DNA from: Okapia johnstoni
Taxonomy: Eukaryota > Chordata > Mammalia > Artiodactyla > Giraffidae
Length of the DNA: 64,000 bases
Assembly: GCA_024291935.2 (NCBI GenBank)
Contig: CM044310.1
Location: 120,972,213 to 121,036,212 of the forward strand
Direction of reading: 5' to 3'
Numbering within the stretch: the stretch's first letter is position 1; each line of letters begins with the position of its first letter. This document shows, piece by piece, positions 30,561-61,945 of this stretch. A model generated the notes under the pieces. That model saw only the letters and a list, made by a program, of their open reading frames with translations. It searched no databases and was not told where the DNA came from. The position numbers were made by a program, and so were the translations under genes.

Positions 30561-33035
30561 GTGAGAGTGTAATCTTTGAAAAAAAGCAATTTGGTATGCC
30601 TCCAACCTCTGGGGTACCATCCAGAAGCCTAGACCCAAGTGGCTGTCTCCAAAAGTTTAAGGGAGAGATTAACTGAATCATCTCAGCATGTAGAAAGGGG
30701 ATTGAACGATGAGATGGTGCAGAAGGCTGTCCCCTGGACTTGTCCTCTGCCCATCCGGTAGTTCACATGATACGCGGATAGGCTTTCATCCCTCCCACCA
30801 ATGGTAGTAAGAACAGACCAGACACATCTTGACGCTTACACAGCCCTGAGGACCAGCAGCCAACTCTACCTGTGCTGCGGCCCGGAGAGCAGCTGCCCCT
30901 CCTAAGCGTCTGGGGGATGACAAGGCTAGGGCCCGCCCCCCGCCCCCCAAGACCTCCTCCCGCTGTGGACTGTCAAGAGGGCCTTGCTCTGTTCTTTCAA
31001 CACCCAACCCGTCTCCCCCCTCCTGCTGTGCCCCCGGGACGGGCCTGGTAAGGATGCGGCTCCCACGCTCTCTAAATCCCAGTCTCACAATTGCCTCCGA
31101 TCAAACCCGTTTCTTTTGAGCTTCATGTTGGCCTCCCTGTGGGCACTGTTTAGACTGGACTTAGGACTGCAAGGTCCCTGGGGACACTGCTGTCTTTGGA
31201 GCTGGCCTGGGGTATCGATCTCCCAGTGGTCACCGCTGCCTTGCCCAATCCTTCCCCCTAGGACTGTGAACACCTGGCTCCTCCTCATCCAGGTTTCCCA
31301 GGACACAAAAGGTTGGATGGAATTAACTGTGTCTGTTTTCCAGGGGCCTGGAGGTAAAGTTCCACACCGTCACCCTGAATCTCCAGGTTTCACCCCACCT
31401 GTATCCTGGAGCCCTTTGGGTGGCCCCTCTAGGCCCATAAAGCCTAGGCCACCACCCACCTCCACGCTGTCGTCGCTGGATGGGGCCAAGCTATGAGTCC
31501 CCAGCACTTTGCTTGGGTCCTGCGCAAAGTGGACCCACAGTGACCTCAAGCCAAGCTGACTTCCTCCCTTGTGAGGTATAAACCGTGTCATGTCCCATTG
31601 GACATCTGCTCCCAGGATGACAAGAATCTCCAGAGTCCTGGTTGAAAATACATTATTTCTGGGGCCGGGGTGAGGGGCCTGTATTTTCAAGATGCCCCCA
31701 AGTAACCTTCAGGATAAGAAGTGTGGGGAACAAGACCAAACTTAGTGGTTTCTGGCTGGAAAATCTCATCAGGGTCCCTGTGATTTGGGCCCCCGTTTCT
31801 CCACCAGGGACCCTCCCTCTTTGGGGCACAAGTACTTCTCCAGACCCTTCACCGGTTGGTTCCTCCCACCATGAGGACCCACCTTGAGCATGGCGCTGCC
31901 CGTAACCGCTGCGCTTGCTCCCCCTGCAGAGCGGTTTCATCTTTGTGATGTTGCAAGGGAGGGCACTGTCCAGGCAGAAAGAACAGCCTCTGCAGGGGAG
32001 GCTGGCATGAGCCCTGGCTCTCCTGACTGAAGACTGTGTTGCTGGGAGCGCCCACATTCCTGTGCCCTTCTCTCTTCTGTCCACAAGGCAAGGCTGCCTT
32101 GTTGCTTCTGAGTTAATTGCTTGTTTTTTTTTTAAGTATTTAAACACTTATTTTTCAAATTAAGAAATTATACATTTTGATAATGGTCATTGTCTTAAAA
32201 GTGTCATGCAGCTCTCACACATTTAAAAGGATAACGGTGACTCTGACCAATTCCTGTAACTGCCTCCTTGATATCCACCCCAGACCCCATCATATGGCTG
32301 AGCCCTCCGACCAGTCCTTCTCCCATATACAGGGCTCTGTGACCATCTGCTGAGACTGCAGAGCTCTTCTCCCTGTGCCACAGCCCTTCAGCCGCCCACA
32401 CACCTCTGCGGTCAGGAGATCCAGACAAGGAGGTCAAGAAGCACAATCGACAACCTGCTTGGTGTCCCAAGCACTTCTGGAGCCAGAGTGCCATGCTGGG
32501 CACCACAGACATGGCAGACTGGGACCAACGAGGTCCCTGCTCCATGGAGCACAGAACCTGGTGTGTGCCATCGGGAGACAGAGTGGACAGTAAGAAAGGA
32601 GAAAATGTACGAGGTGATGTCAAGTAGTGACACGTGCGGTGAAGCAAGTGAAGAGAGGGCGGTGAAGTGGGAAGTGAGGAAAGCGTGCTGGTTGGATGGT
32701 CCAGCATCAACACGGCCATGAACGGACCCCGGTTCAGGTCGCTGAGGGGTGGAGGCAAGGCCAGGTGGTAACCCGTGCTTGGGAGCAGCTGAGAAACCAG
32801 CAGAGACTCCATGACACCAGGCACGTGTTTTCCACCCTGACTCTATGAAGCCCTGGGCTGGCAGATCACACGTCAGAGTTACCTTGGGAGGTAAGAAGTC
32901 ACTGACTAGCTTTCTGGTGCGTTCACCTCCCCATCCCAGGACCCATCCTCCCAACCCTGAACTCACTGGGGTTCACAGTACGAGGATCTGATTCTGTCCC
33001 ATGTATGCAAAAAACAAGTAGCTGATGAAAACAAG
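30561..33035. other. Intergenic between C19orf18 and ZNF606
   Basis: No gene recognised. GC-rich 30840-31500 and 32200-32960 give several overlapping open frames (longest 206 codons, minus 32204-32824) with no domain and no splice support. The part near 32530-32700 has the look of an old, degraded repeat. Confidence 0.4.
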
Positions 33036-33039
33036 AGAA

Positions 33040-33700
33040 ATAAATGTGCTCACTGGCCAAGGAATTAAACAATTTTCTGAGCATACTCATTTCCAAAACA
33101 AAAACAACACACCGGACTACACACGGACTCAGCCGGTTCCGTCAGAGGCACATGCATCAGAGCAGATGGACCGACATTTTAAGGTGGCCACATACATTCA
33201 GAGAGAGAGGGCACGACATTAACAACAGGGAATGAGACTAGTAACACATCAAAGAGAGCCAAGAAGAAATATTAGATAAACAGTTGTTGAAATGAAGATA
33301 CATTGGAGGAAATAAGCAGCAAACAGACAGCTGAGAAACAAATTTGCAAAATAGCATAGGAAACAGGAAATGTCCAGACGAAAGAAAGAAAAAGGAATTA
33401 GAGACCATGAAAGCAAAGGTTAAGACATACTGACAGCAGACACAGACATGCTAACATCTAAGTATTAATAATAGGAGTCTTAAAAAGAGAAAAATTTTAA
33501 ATACAAAGATGAAATCTTAAAAAAAGAACAGATAAATTTCCCAGAATATAAAGCAGAATAAAGACATCAGATGAAAAGGCCCATAGAAGTATCTTCTGAA
33601 GTTAAACACACTCACCATACAACTCAGCTATTCCACTCCTAGGGTTTTACCCAAGATAAATGAAAACCTGCGCGCACAAAAAAAACACTGAAAGGACTTC
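33040..33700 (+). mobile_element. Old L1 (L1M-type) fragments
   Basis: A-rich plus-strand sequence with aacagataaatttcccagaa, and later cagctattccactcctaggg and ttttacccaagataaatgaa, matching in order ancient L1 5' and 3' portions. Strongly diverged. Confidence 0.55.
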
Positions 33701-34090
33701 CTGGAGAAGAGACAAAATTCTCTAGTTTTACTGTAGCAGTGGTTACCAGGATATGGACTTTTTCAAAACTCACCTAACTGTAGACACAAAGGGAGATTCA
33801 ACAGCATACCTGTGGCATTTATAGAGCCTCAAGACTGGATGAGGTCAAGGTAGTGTGAGCAGACAGGAAGTGGGGAGGAAACAGCAAAGGGGACCTGAAA
33901 TGCAGGCCAGAGGGGCAGGGGTCGAGCCCCGAAAGCCAGGTGAATGTGTTTCAGGGAGGAAATGACCCATCACCTGAGAATTTGAGATGTTGCTGCTAAT
34001 TTCAAGGAAGAAAACAGAACTGACCACTGGATTTAGCAATGGGGAGGACATCTGGCAGCAAGGTAGGTTTTGGAGTGGGTTCAACAAAGA

Positions 34091-34310
34091 ATGGTTTCCC
34101 CAGTGCCTCAGCGGTAAAGAATCTGCCTGCCAATGCAGGAGACCCAGATGTCGGTTCAATCCCTGGGTCGGGAAGATCCCCTGGAGGAGGAAATGGCAAC
34201 CTACTCCAGTATTCTTGCGTGGGAAATTCCATGGACAGAGGAGCCTGGTGGGCAACAGTCCATGCGTTCACGAAGAGACAGACGCAACTGAATGGCTGAG
34301 CAGAAGAAAG
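34091..34310 (+). mobile_element. Bov-tA SINE
   Basis: ggtaaagaatctgcctgcca, ggttcaatccctgggtcggg, tccagtattcttgcgtggga and a ctgaatggctgagcagaa end. A small insertion (agatgtc) precedes the B box. Confidence 0.92.
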
Positions 34311-35460
34311 AATGGAAGGGAAATGAAGACAGCAAGAAGAGACCACCTTTGAGAAATTCTGCTTTCTGTAACAAAGCAGAGAAGGATACAGGAGCTAGAG
34401 GGTTTTCTTTTCTTTTTTTAAAGTATGTTTGCACATCGATGGGGATAACCCAGTATATATAGAGAACCTGATGGTACAAGAGATAAGGGAAACTTGCAGG
34501 AACAATGTCCTGAGGCAGTGGACATGAACAGGCTCTGGCGCCAACCCAGTCAGTTTGTATAAAGGCACCAGTGGGAAGGCACAGATGTTACCGAAAGTGG
34601 GTAGAGGAGGTGGAGACCTACGATGGAAGGCCTCTGCTGGTGGCTCCTATTCACTCAGGAAACAGGAAGCAAAGCCATCTGCTGGGAGCAACCCAGAGGG
34701 AAGCTTCAGTCAAGGGACTGTTGGAATCTTGGTACCAAACAGCCAACTAGCTTAGGAAAAGATACCTGAAACAGATGGTGGGCAGGTCATAGTCACTGGT
34801 AATGGGATGGTCCTAGGGATGACAATGGCAGTCTCTGTTGCAGGCTGGGTGGGAGGCAGAACCAATAGCAGAGAGGTTGAAAAGCTGTGAGGTCAGGACA
34901 CGGGAAGGTCGTCCACATGGATAATGGGACTGGGAGTATGACAGGCGTGGTTTTAGATGCAATACTGCAAGAGTGTAAATCTTTGCAGACGAGTGAACCA
35001 TTCATAAGGTGACTGCAACAAAGAAGCAGGAGTGATATGACAGTCTGATGTTTCAAGAGTCAGAACTGTTTTAGAGAAAAGGGAGGGAGAACAATCTAGA
35101 AGCAACGAGTGAAGAAGAGTAGGAGAGAAAGCAGCCACTCCCTGCAAGGATCTTAAGAGGTGCTGTGCAAAGAGGAGACCCGTGTTCCAGTCACAGCAGA
35201 CGAGAGCTGAATGGAGACTTCCAACCAGGCGCAGGTTTCAGAGCTGGGGAAGGGTGAAGCGGGGTGTCAAAAGGGCAATGAACTGAGCTACACATGTAGG
35301 TGAGAATAAGGGAGTAAGAGGGGACCTGGGAGTCCTGGACACACGAGGTTGTATAATAGGTGGTAGGGAGATGGGGGACTCTTCTAGAAGGAAACACAAG
35401 ACTAGCATCCTTTTAAAAGGGCCCTTTAGGAGTCCAGGAGGCCCTTTTAGAAATAGTTTT
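34311..35460. other. Intergenic, nothing recognised
   Basis: No gene or repeat I can name. Purine-rich on the plus strand, which produces minus-strand Ser/Leu-rich chance frames. Confidence 0.4.
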
Positions 35461-35461
35461 T

Positions 35462-35608
35462 AGGGACTTCCTAAAGAGGTCCAGTGGTCAAGACTCTATG
35501 CTGCCAATGCAGGAGGCCTGGGTTCAATCCCTGGCCAGGGAACTAGATCTCACAAGATTTAAAGACCTGCTGCAGCCAAATGAATAAATAAAATTTTTTA
35601 AAGAGAAA
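35462..35608 (+). mobile_element. CHR-type SINE
   Basis: agggacttcctaaagaggtc, ggttcaatccctggccaggg and an aataaataaaatttttt tail. Confidence 0.85.
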
Positions 35609-35609
35609 T

Positions 35610-36740
35610 ATTTTTTAAAAAACACTAGGCTTGGTAATATAGTCACAGAAGAACTTACCAGGATGCTTGTGCAATTTGTGGAACATTGTATACAACTTAA
35701 AAAACCCTCTGGAGTCACTTAATCAAGAGAATCTGGGTTCACTCAAAGTGTATTTCTTTGGGTATTAGAATACAATTCCCATATATTGGCAGTACGACTC
35801 TTGATACATTAGACTGCTTTCTCTTACAGAAGTAACGTTGATAACTCTAGACTCTTCAAGGATCTTTGCACAAATCACATGAGAAATCCAATTAATTTAT
35901 CCCTGCAACATTTATTGGGTTAACTATACATTAAGGTAGGGTTCAGATGTTATACACCTATATAAGCACCAGCTATAGGCATCAGATAGTGAACACAGCA
36001 TCCCACAATACCAGCAGGCAACTGCTTCTCACCCACTGGAGCGTCATGGACCCCTAGAGAACTAGATGAACCTTCTGTACCCAGGATTTCTAACCAATAC
36101 CCTTGAAACCTATCCAGGAAGGATTGTTGGTCCCAAATTATAGCCCAACTTTAGGGAAACACAGGAAATATTCATGAATCAAAGAAACGTCACCCAAGTC
36201 CTCCTATTCATCTTACCCCCTCTTTCCACTCCGAGCACTCAGAGAAACTTCCTCACTTGATGAGATAATTGATGATCTCTCTTCCCTTCTGAGTCCTCCC
36301 TACTATCAAGCAGTCTTCTCATCTAGAGAACATAAGGGAACACCGCATTCCAGGGAGACCTTGAGAAACAGGGATCTCCTGTGCAGAGATGTTTCTTGCC
36401 CTCTGCCTCACGAAGGGTAATTCTAAACCCATCAAGGGGCATTCCTCTGACCTGCCCAAACCTCCACTGAGTCCTCCAGTCCCTGGTCGACTATAATCTT
36501 CAGGGATGGAGGTGGTGAAATTCTTGGGAAACCAGAGCCCAGAAAATGCAGTGATTCTCAACGTCCAATCCAGACTTCATATTTCAAAGGGAGCTTTGCT
36601 CTCATATTACCAGAAATTCCACAGGCAAAGAGCCAGGTAACTTTATTTCTCATTGTTTAGGAATTTGATTTTTATTATCAAATATCTACTATAAAAACAG
36701 TGAAGAAAATTTTTTAAAACACATTAAAGGAGAAAAAAAT
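35610..36740. other. Intergenic, nothing recognised
   Basis: About 1.1 kb with no supported feature. Confidence 0.4.
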
Positions 36741-36744
36741 CACT

Positions 36745-36985
36745 GCAGAGGCAGCGTAACACAGTGGTTATAAACACGAACTCTGGAGTCAATCTCTGTA
36801 CTCCTAACTAGTTGTGTGTCCTTAGGTAGGCTTCTTATGATCTCTGCCTCAGTTTCCCCACTTGTAAAATTGAGATAATAATAGTTCCTATCTTATAGAA
36901 TTAAGGGGACTGAATAAGTTAATATCTGAAAAGCATTTTTAAAAAAGTCTAGTACATGGTAAGTGCTGTATGTGTTTGTAAAACT
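36745..36985 (+). mobile_element. MIR SINE
   Basis: cacagtggttataaacacga, tgcctcagtttccccacttg, taaaattgagataataatag and catggtaagtgctgtatg span almost the whole MIR core in plus orientation. Confidence 0.88.
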
Positions 36986-36999
36986 TAAAGTCTTAATTA

Positions 37000-37881
37000 G
37001 GTTAATTTACCCATGAGTATTTCCAGTCCTTACACAAATACACTTTTCAGATGTTCTAGTGGATATGTATGTACAGTTTTGTGTCCTTTTTATTCCTTTA
37101 TGTTGTGCGTTCTGACCCAGTGTCCATAATTATAACTTATGTGATTGCCTAAAGCAGATTACAAACTAATTGTCCAACTGCAGTAATGCGTAAACCATGG
37201 ACATTGACACACTGGGTTATGAAGTATCACCTTTTGTTCCAAGAACATCAGTCTCATACTTCTGCGCAATAACCTTTCCATCATTAGTAATCTCATTTAC
37301 TACTCTTTTCTAAGGCTAATCTTGATCAACAGTAAATATCCCATTCAATACTATTTTGTTCTTAAATTCAGGTTTAGTATTCCATTTTCTATTCCTTAAA
37401 GGGCACCCAGACCCTCCTCTTACAATAGCACAATCTGTGTTTCCATAACGATGCACAAATGTTATTGTAAAGCTTCCATTCAATACTCCAGCTTGATGCA
37501 AAAGAGTGTATTTCCAGTTGAAAATACTTTTCTAGGATAAAGTTTTTCCCGTAACAATGCACTCTGAGCCACAAGCAGTAGAGATCTCTTACTGACAGAC
37601 GTTCAATTCCCTATGTTCATGTTGCTCAAGTAGGACTCCTGGTGAACCATGAGGGGAGTCTGGAGTTCTCTTCACTGTACTTATTTGATTTTAAACAAGG
37701 GCTAATTAACTGTGGAAGGCTTTTACTTGTTCTTTTCATTCACAGGTTTCTTCTACAAAGATAATTCTATTGATTAATAGGGGGAGAAGTCTTACTCAAC
37801 TCTTATTAAAATTTCCCCGCTTGATTATGCTTACAGGGTTTTTCAGCGTGTTATCAAGTGTACAATAAAATGAAAACCTCA
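37000..37881 (-). other. Probable ZNF606 3' UTR with finger-like relics
   Basis: Immediately follows the ZNF606 stop codon on the minus strand. Between 37575 and 37316 short frames resemble decayed zinc-finger-gene 3' sequence (for example GKNFILEKYFQLE), often seen behind the last finger of such genes. The polyadenylation site was not determined. Confidence 0.45.
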
Positions 37882-56699
<18,818 letters not shown>

Positions 56700-57129
56700 C
56701 TTGCAGGATTAATCCACCAGAAGCTTGCCCAGGAGCAGTGGATTTGGGTGATTATTGAAAACTGCAAAACCCACCTAATGACAAAAGTAGGAAAAGACAA
56801 AAAATGGTTTTTCTCAAAGATCCAGTGGGAATAAGGAGAACTCATCCACAGAAACAATAAGACTCCTGCAGAACACTGTAAGAAACAACTTACAAGTCAA
56901 AAACAGATTTTTGAAGAGAAATGAAGAATGACTTGGGTTGGCTGAAAAAAGGGCGTGGTCCAGGATGAGGGGGAAGAAATTTGTCAACAGTTCTCATGCG
57001 ACAGGTACTGACAACGACAAGGTAGCTTTTCTATTGATTTACCAAAAATTGTTGTAAAATCTACCTACAACCTTCATACGTAAGTAACTGCCTAGAGCTG
57101 AGGGGAGGGAAGAACGGGCGAGTGGCAGC

Positions 57130-57292
57130 TTAATGGTTCAGGGTGGGGTTTTTTTGGGGGGGAGGGTAGTAGGGGTGATGGAAATGTTCTGGAATTATAT
57201 AGTGGTGATAACTGCAAAAGGCTCTGAACGCACAAGAAAACCACGGACTTGTACGCTACAAGTTAATTTTAAGTTATGTAAATCTAACGTAG
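57130..57292 (+). mobile_element. Old L1 3'-UTR fragment
   Basis: gtgatggaaatgttctggaa and ttatatagtggtgataactg followed by a degraded end and an A-run at about 57292-57304. Confidence 0.6.
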
Positions 57293-57589
57293 AAAAAAAA
57301 AAAAGCTGTCTCTTGGTGCAGGGGCCAGCAGAAAACCACATTCGGAGGCCAGACCACTCCAACCCCCTAAATTCTAGACTTTTATGCAAGTTCCGCGACC
57401 TCTCGGAGGGCACCAACGCCAATTGGCAGAGCTCTGCGGATTCCTGGGAGCGTGTATAAAGCACTGGAACGCCCACTGGGCACCGGGAGCACCGGGATCT
57501 GCGCCCAAATTCCAAGTTGGCACACTAAATATTCTGCACGCTTGTTTGCAACTTGACAAAGGCATCCGGTCACTGCACCTTTAAAAGAG

Positions 57590-58450
57590 CCCCGGGCTGT
57601 TCCCAGGTCACTTTTGACTTCCCTCCGTGACAGACGAGAACGGGTTCTCACGAGAAACGCCCGTCGGGAAAGACATGGTGGACTCCTAGGGACGGCCTCG
57701 CAGGCGTCCTCGCCACCTGCCTCTGGCCCTCGCCCCAGATTTCCTCCGCACTCCCGCCGCGGGTGCAACGCTCACAGCCAGTCCCGGAAACGGCGGACCT
57801 CACCTGGTTCGCAGCCGCTGGCCTCCCACCCCGGCTGGCCGGTGACCCCTGCTCTCCGCGGGCAGCTAGACAAGCTCGCGCTCGCTTCGCCGCGGGCATT
57901 CGGCTTTTGTTGCGCTCACATTCGACCCGGCTCGCCCGTGAGCTTGGGGTTCCCGCCCCGGGGACAAAGGCCCGACGCGCGGGGCTCACCCGGGCCCGCC
58001 CAGCCGATCCAGCGCCTCCGCGAAGCCCGAGGCGGGCCAAGGGACCTGCCCTGGCGCCGAGCCAGCCGCAAGTGTAGGCGCCGCCTCTCCCTGCCCGTCC
58101 TCCCTACCCTCCGGGCCAGCGGCAGAGGCCAAAAGTAATAACCCCACCGCCCGAGCGACCACTTCACCTCAGCCGCGGACAATGGCGGCCTCTCCCCCGG
58201 CGTCGGCGGGGACGCGTCGCGTGGGCTACTGGGAGTGGTAGTTCCAGGGGCGCGCTTCCGGTTGGACCGGAAGCGCCTCTTGGCAAATTCCCCGAGTGGC
58301 ACTTGTGCCGGGTTCCGCCTCCTAGGAACTTCCCGGGACCCCAGTGTCCGGGGCCTTGGCGAGGTGGGCGACACTGTCCTAGACGCGGACCGCGCCGGCT
58401 AGGGGGTGAGGGAGCGCGGTAAATCGCCGCCCGGCGAGCCTCAGTTTGCC
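57590..58450 (-). promoter_or_regulatory. CpG island, ZNF606 promoter and 5' UTR exon region
   Basis: Dense CpG from about 57600 to 58440, with several GC-box-like and CCGGAAG (ETS-like) motifs near 58255-58275. It lies about 0.9-1.7 kb upstream of the ZNF606 start codon, as expected for the non-coding first exon of a KRAB-ZNF gene. The first-exon donor was not fixed. CpG islands are often bidirectional; a human antisense transcript at this locus is recalled, but nothing here proves one. Confidence 0.8.
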
Positions 58451-58454
58451 TGTC

Positions 58455-59605
58455 CCTAAAATGGCACGGTATCCGCACTTTGTAGGAACTTGGCTGAAGT
58501 CTGTTGAAGCGCTTTCTTTTTGATTCAGTAGTTAAAGCGTTGTAAGGAAGGGGCTGTTATGTACCCTTTTCCGATGAGGAACCTAATTTTGAGCTTCGCC
58601 TCACATATGAAGCCCTACCCCTGTTACGAATCGAATTTGAGTCTGCTGAACCGAGGCCTCCTTCCCAGGAAGGAAGTTGGGAGGGACCCTTGCCCAGAGG
58701 ATTCTGGCCCTCCTGGCCCCTACTCTTTACTCCTCATTCGCCTCGCCTGTTAATTTGTCCACCCACGTTTCTACTGTTTAGTTGCAACAACAGTAGGATG
58801 GTCAGAGTGAGTGGCGGGTTGGAGAGAGCCTGGGGGCATCAGAATGGCTCTGCTGTGAGCCAGGGCATGGGTCTGAGCAGAGCAGCCATAGGCCCTGGCC
58901 GCATCAAAGGATCACTCATTCTGGCTTTTGTAAGGAGAATAGGCTCAAGAGGGTGAGGGAAGGACCGTGATGACTTTCGAACCAATGCAGTAATCAAGGT
59001 GGGTGGGGATCAGTGGTCAGATTGTGGACAGGTTAGCGTTTTAAGGGTAGCGCCAACAGGCAGGGGTTCAAGGTTGTGCATCATGGGCTGCAGTCCAGCC
59101 CCTAATAGGAGAACAAGTCGTGGAGAAGTCTTCTCAGTGCAGAGCTGTTTACCAAGTGTGAGTGGAGAACAGGTATGATGAAGCTGTTTCCCTTTTGTCC
59201 TGGCCGTCTCCTACTTCAGTTATGGGAGCTTGCTGGATGGTACCCTGTTCTCTCTAAGTGATGGGGTGGCAAAGACTGGGCCAAACAGCCATTGTGGATG
59301 CCTCTTACAGAAGTCTGGGCTGTGTCTGAGCTGTTACTGAGGGTTCTGAATGGGGAAAGACCAGAGTGGTAGTAGAATCTATGCTCTCCATGGACATGCT
59401 CCCTCTGAGAGGTGTCCAAAATGTGATCACTCCATGGCAGGTGAAGGGCTCCAGCGGGTTCCATTTCGTCATAGCCTGATGAGAATTAGAGGTAAAGGGA
59501 GGGAGAGTCCAGGACACGTTACTTGGAACAAGCAGGGCACTGTATGAACTGGGTTGTAGGGTCACCAACAGTGAAATAATTAGCACAAGTCAGCTAGACG
59601 CGAAG
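58455..59605. other. Upstream flank of ZNF606, nothing recognised
   Basis: About 1.1 kb past the CpG island with no domain-bearing frame, splice-bounded exon or named repeat that I can support. Confidence 0.4.
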
Positions 59606-59664
59606 TCATTAGCTTGGTGCAAAAGCAGTTTCAGTTTTTGCGTGTTCAAATTTGCCGTTTGATA

Positions 59665-59778
59665 TTGTTCTTGTTGTTGTTCAGTTGAAAAGTCGAGTCT
59701 GACTCTTTGCAACCCCATGGACTGCAGCACACCTGGCTCCCCGTCCTTCACTTTTTCCTGGAGTTTGCTCACACATTG
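59665..59778 (-). mobile_element. BovB-derived fragment inside mariner
   Basis: ttgttgttgttcagttgaaa, cccatggactgcagcacacc and a truncated right end. Reverse orientation of the common BovB/Bov-A 3' end. Confidence 0.75.
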
Positions 59779-59895
59779 ATACTGGAATACATTCTAAATA
59801 AGTGGGGTTGTGTTATATATCATTTTAACACACATTCCTCATTTTATGTTTTTTTGGTAATGAGGTTACTTGCTGTTGATTTTATATTTATTTTA

Positions 59896-60086
59896 GACTG
59901 AGAAAGAATGAGGACAGGAAGAGAAGGGGGTAACAGAGGATGAGATGGTTGGATGGCATCGCCAACTCAATGATGTAAGTTTGACCAAACTCCGGAAGAT
60001 AGTGAAGGACAGGGAAGCCTGGCATGCTGTAGTCCATGGTGTCGCAAAATGTTTGACACAACTTAGCAAGTGAACAACAACAACAA
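59896..60086 (+). mobile_element. BovB LINE 3' end inside mariner
   Basis: agaggatgagatggttggat, ccaaactccggaagatagtg and an aagtgaacaacaacaaca tail. The mariner sequence resumes with atggaaatgatgttagacaa. Confidence 0.85.
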
Positions 60087-61174
60087 TGGAAATGATGTTA
60101 GACAAAAAGCAAATTCAAGAAATTTTCTTGAGTTCAAAATGGATCATAAAGCAGTGGAGACAACTCGCAACGTCAACAATGCATCTGGCCCAGGAACTGC
60201 TAATGAACATACAGTGGTGGCTCAAGAAGTTTTGCAAAGGGGAGCCTTGAAGATGAGGAGTGTAGTGGCGGCCGTCAGAAGCTGACAACAACCAACTGAG
60301 AGCATCATCGAAGCTGATTCTTTACAACTACGTGAGAAGTTGCCAAAGAACTCAACGTCAACCATTCTATGGTTGTTTGGCATTTGAAGCAAATTGGAAA
60401 GGTGAAAAAAGATCAATCAGTGCATGCCTCATGAGCTGACCAAAAAAAAAAAAAAAACGTTGTTTTGTAGTGTCCTCTTATTCTGTGCAACAGTGAACCA
60501 TTTCTCAATTGGATTGTGACATGCGATGAAAAGTTGATTTTATATGATAACCAGCAATGACCACCTCAATGGTTGGACTGAAAAGAAGCCCCAAAGCACT
60601 TCCCGAAGGCAAACTTGCACCAAAAAAGGGTCATGATCACTATTTTGTGGCCTACTGTCGGCCTGATCCACTACAGCTTTCTGAATCCTGGTGAAATCAT
60701 TACATCTGAGAAGCATGCTCAGCAAATGTATGAAACACACCAAAATCTGCAACACCTGTACCCGGCATTAGTCAACAGAAAAGGCCCAATTGTCCGTGAC
60801 AATGCCTGACCAAACATCAGACAACCAATGCTTCAAAAATTGAATGAATTGGGCTACAGAGTTTTGCCTCATCAGCCATATTCACCTGACCTCTGGCCAA
60901 TCAGCTACCACTTCTTCAAGCATCTCGAGAACTTTTTGCAGGAAAACCACTTTCACGGCCAGCAGGATGCAGAAAATGCTTTCCAAGAGTGCAGTGAATC
61001 CTAAAGCACGGATTTTTATACTATAGGAATAAGCAAACTTATTTCTCATTGGCAAAATCTTGATTGTAATGGTTCCTGTTTGGATTAATAAAGATAGTTT
61101 TGAGCCTAGTATGATTTAAAATTCATGATCTGAAACTGCAATTACATTTGCACCAATCCAATACCTCATGCTCT

Positions 61175-61945
61175 CAGTTCAGTTCAGTTGCTTAGTCATG
61201 TCCCACTCTGCGACCCCATGAACCGCAGCATGCCAGGCCTCCCTATCCATCACCAACTCCCTGAGTCCACCTAAACCCATGTCCATAGAGTCGGTGATGC
61301 CATCCAACCATCTCATCCTCTGTTGTCCCCTTCTCCTCCTGCCCTCAATATTTCCCAGCATCAGGGTCTTTTCAAATGAGTCAGCTCTTTGCATCAGGTA
61401 GCCAAAATATTGGAGTTTCAGCTTCAACATCAGTCCTTCCAATGAACACCCAGGACTGATCTCCTTTAGGATGGACTGGTTGGATCTCCTTGCAGGCCAA
61501 GGGACTCTCAAGAGTCTTCTCCAACACCATAGTTCAAAAGCATCAATTCTTTGGCACTCAGCTTTCTTTATAGTCCAACTCTCACATCCATTGAAGAAGG
61601 AAATGGCAACCCACTCCAATGTTCTTGCCTGGAGAGTCCCAGGGACGGCAGAGCCTGGTGGGCTGCTGTTTATGGGGTCGCACAGAGTCGGACACAACTG
61701 AAGCAACTTAGCAGCTCACATCCATACATGACTACTGGAAAAACCATAGCCTTGACTAGACGGACCTTTGTTGGCAAAGTAATGTCTCTGCTTTTTAATA
61801 TGCTGTCTAGGTTGGTCATAACTTTCCTTCCAAGAAGTAAGCATCTTTTAATTTCATGGCTGCAATCACCATCTGCAGTGATTTTGGAGCCCAGAAAAAT
61901 AAAGTCAGCCACTGTTTCCACTGTTTCCCCATCTATCTGCCATGC
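61175..61945 (-). mobile_element. BovB LINE 3' end, split by a SINE
   Basis: The reversed tail ttcagttcagttgcttagtc at the left, back through the [20 protein letters not shown] segment to about 61580. After a SINE insertion it continues from 61715 (tacatgactactggaaaaac) to about 61941. Truncated, without the catalytic core. Confidence 0.93.
61592..61714 (+). mobile_element. Bov-tA/BOV-A SINE (5'-truncated) inserted into BovB
   Basis: gaaggaaatggcaacccact, ttcttgcctggagagtccca, gcacagagtcggacacaact and an agcagc end. It is flanked by the direct repeat ctcacatccat at 61581-61591 and 61715-61725, a perfect 11-bp target-site duplication. Confidence 0.93.

Larger units (their letters stand above)
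59609..61161 (+). mobile_element. Hsmar1-type mariner (Tc1/mariner), dead, with nested BovB pieces
   Basis: Terminal inverted repeats are visible: ttagcttggtgcaaaagcag at the left and, reversed, ttggattggtgcaaatgtaa at the right. Between about 60087 and 61075 the transposase gene can be followed in plus orientation (MDHKAVETTRNVNNASGPGT, TCDEKLILYDNQ, YSFLNPGEIITSEKHAQQM, LQKLNELGYRVLPHQPYSPD). It is broken by stop codons and frameshifts. Of the three catalytic acidic residues (DD34D), the first (TCDEK) and second (RDNA) are present; the third position, in the PDLWPISYHFF segment, is Ser. The element is non-autonomous, interrupted by two BovB-derived pieces (about 59665-59778, and 59896-60086). 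It is related by recall to the transposase half of human SETMAR. Confidence 0.9.

Noticed and set aside
32204..32966. 206- and 184-codon minus-strand frames
   Set aside because: They overlap each other in different frames, contain no domain and have no splice or synteny support.
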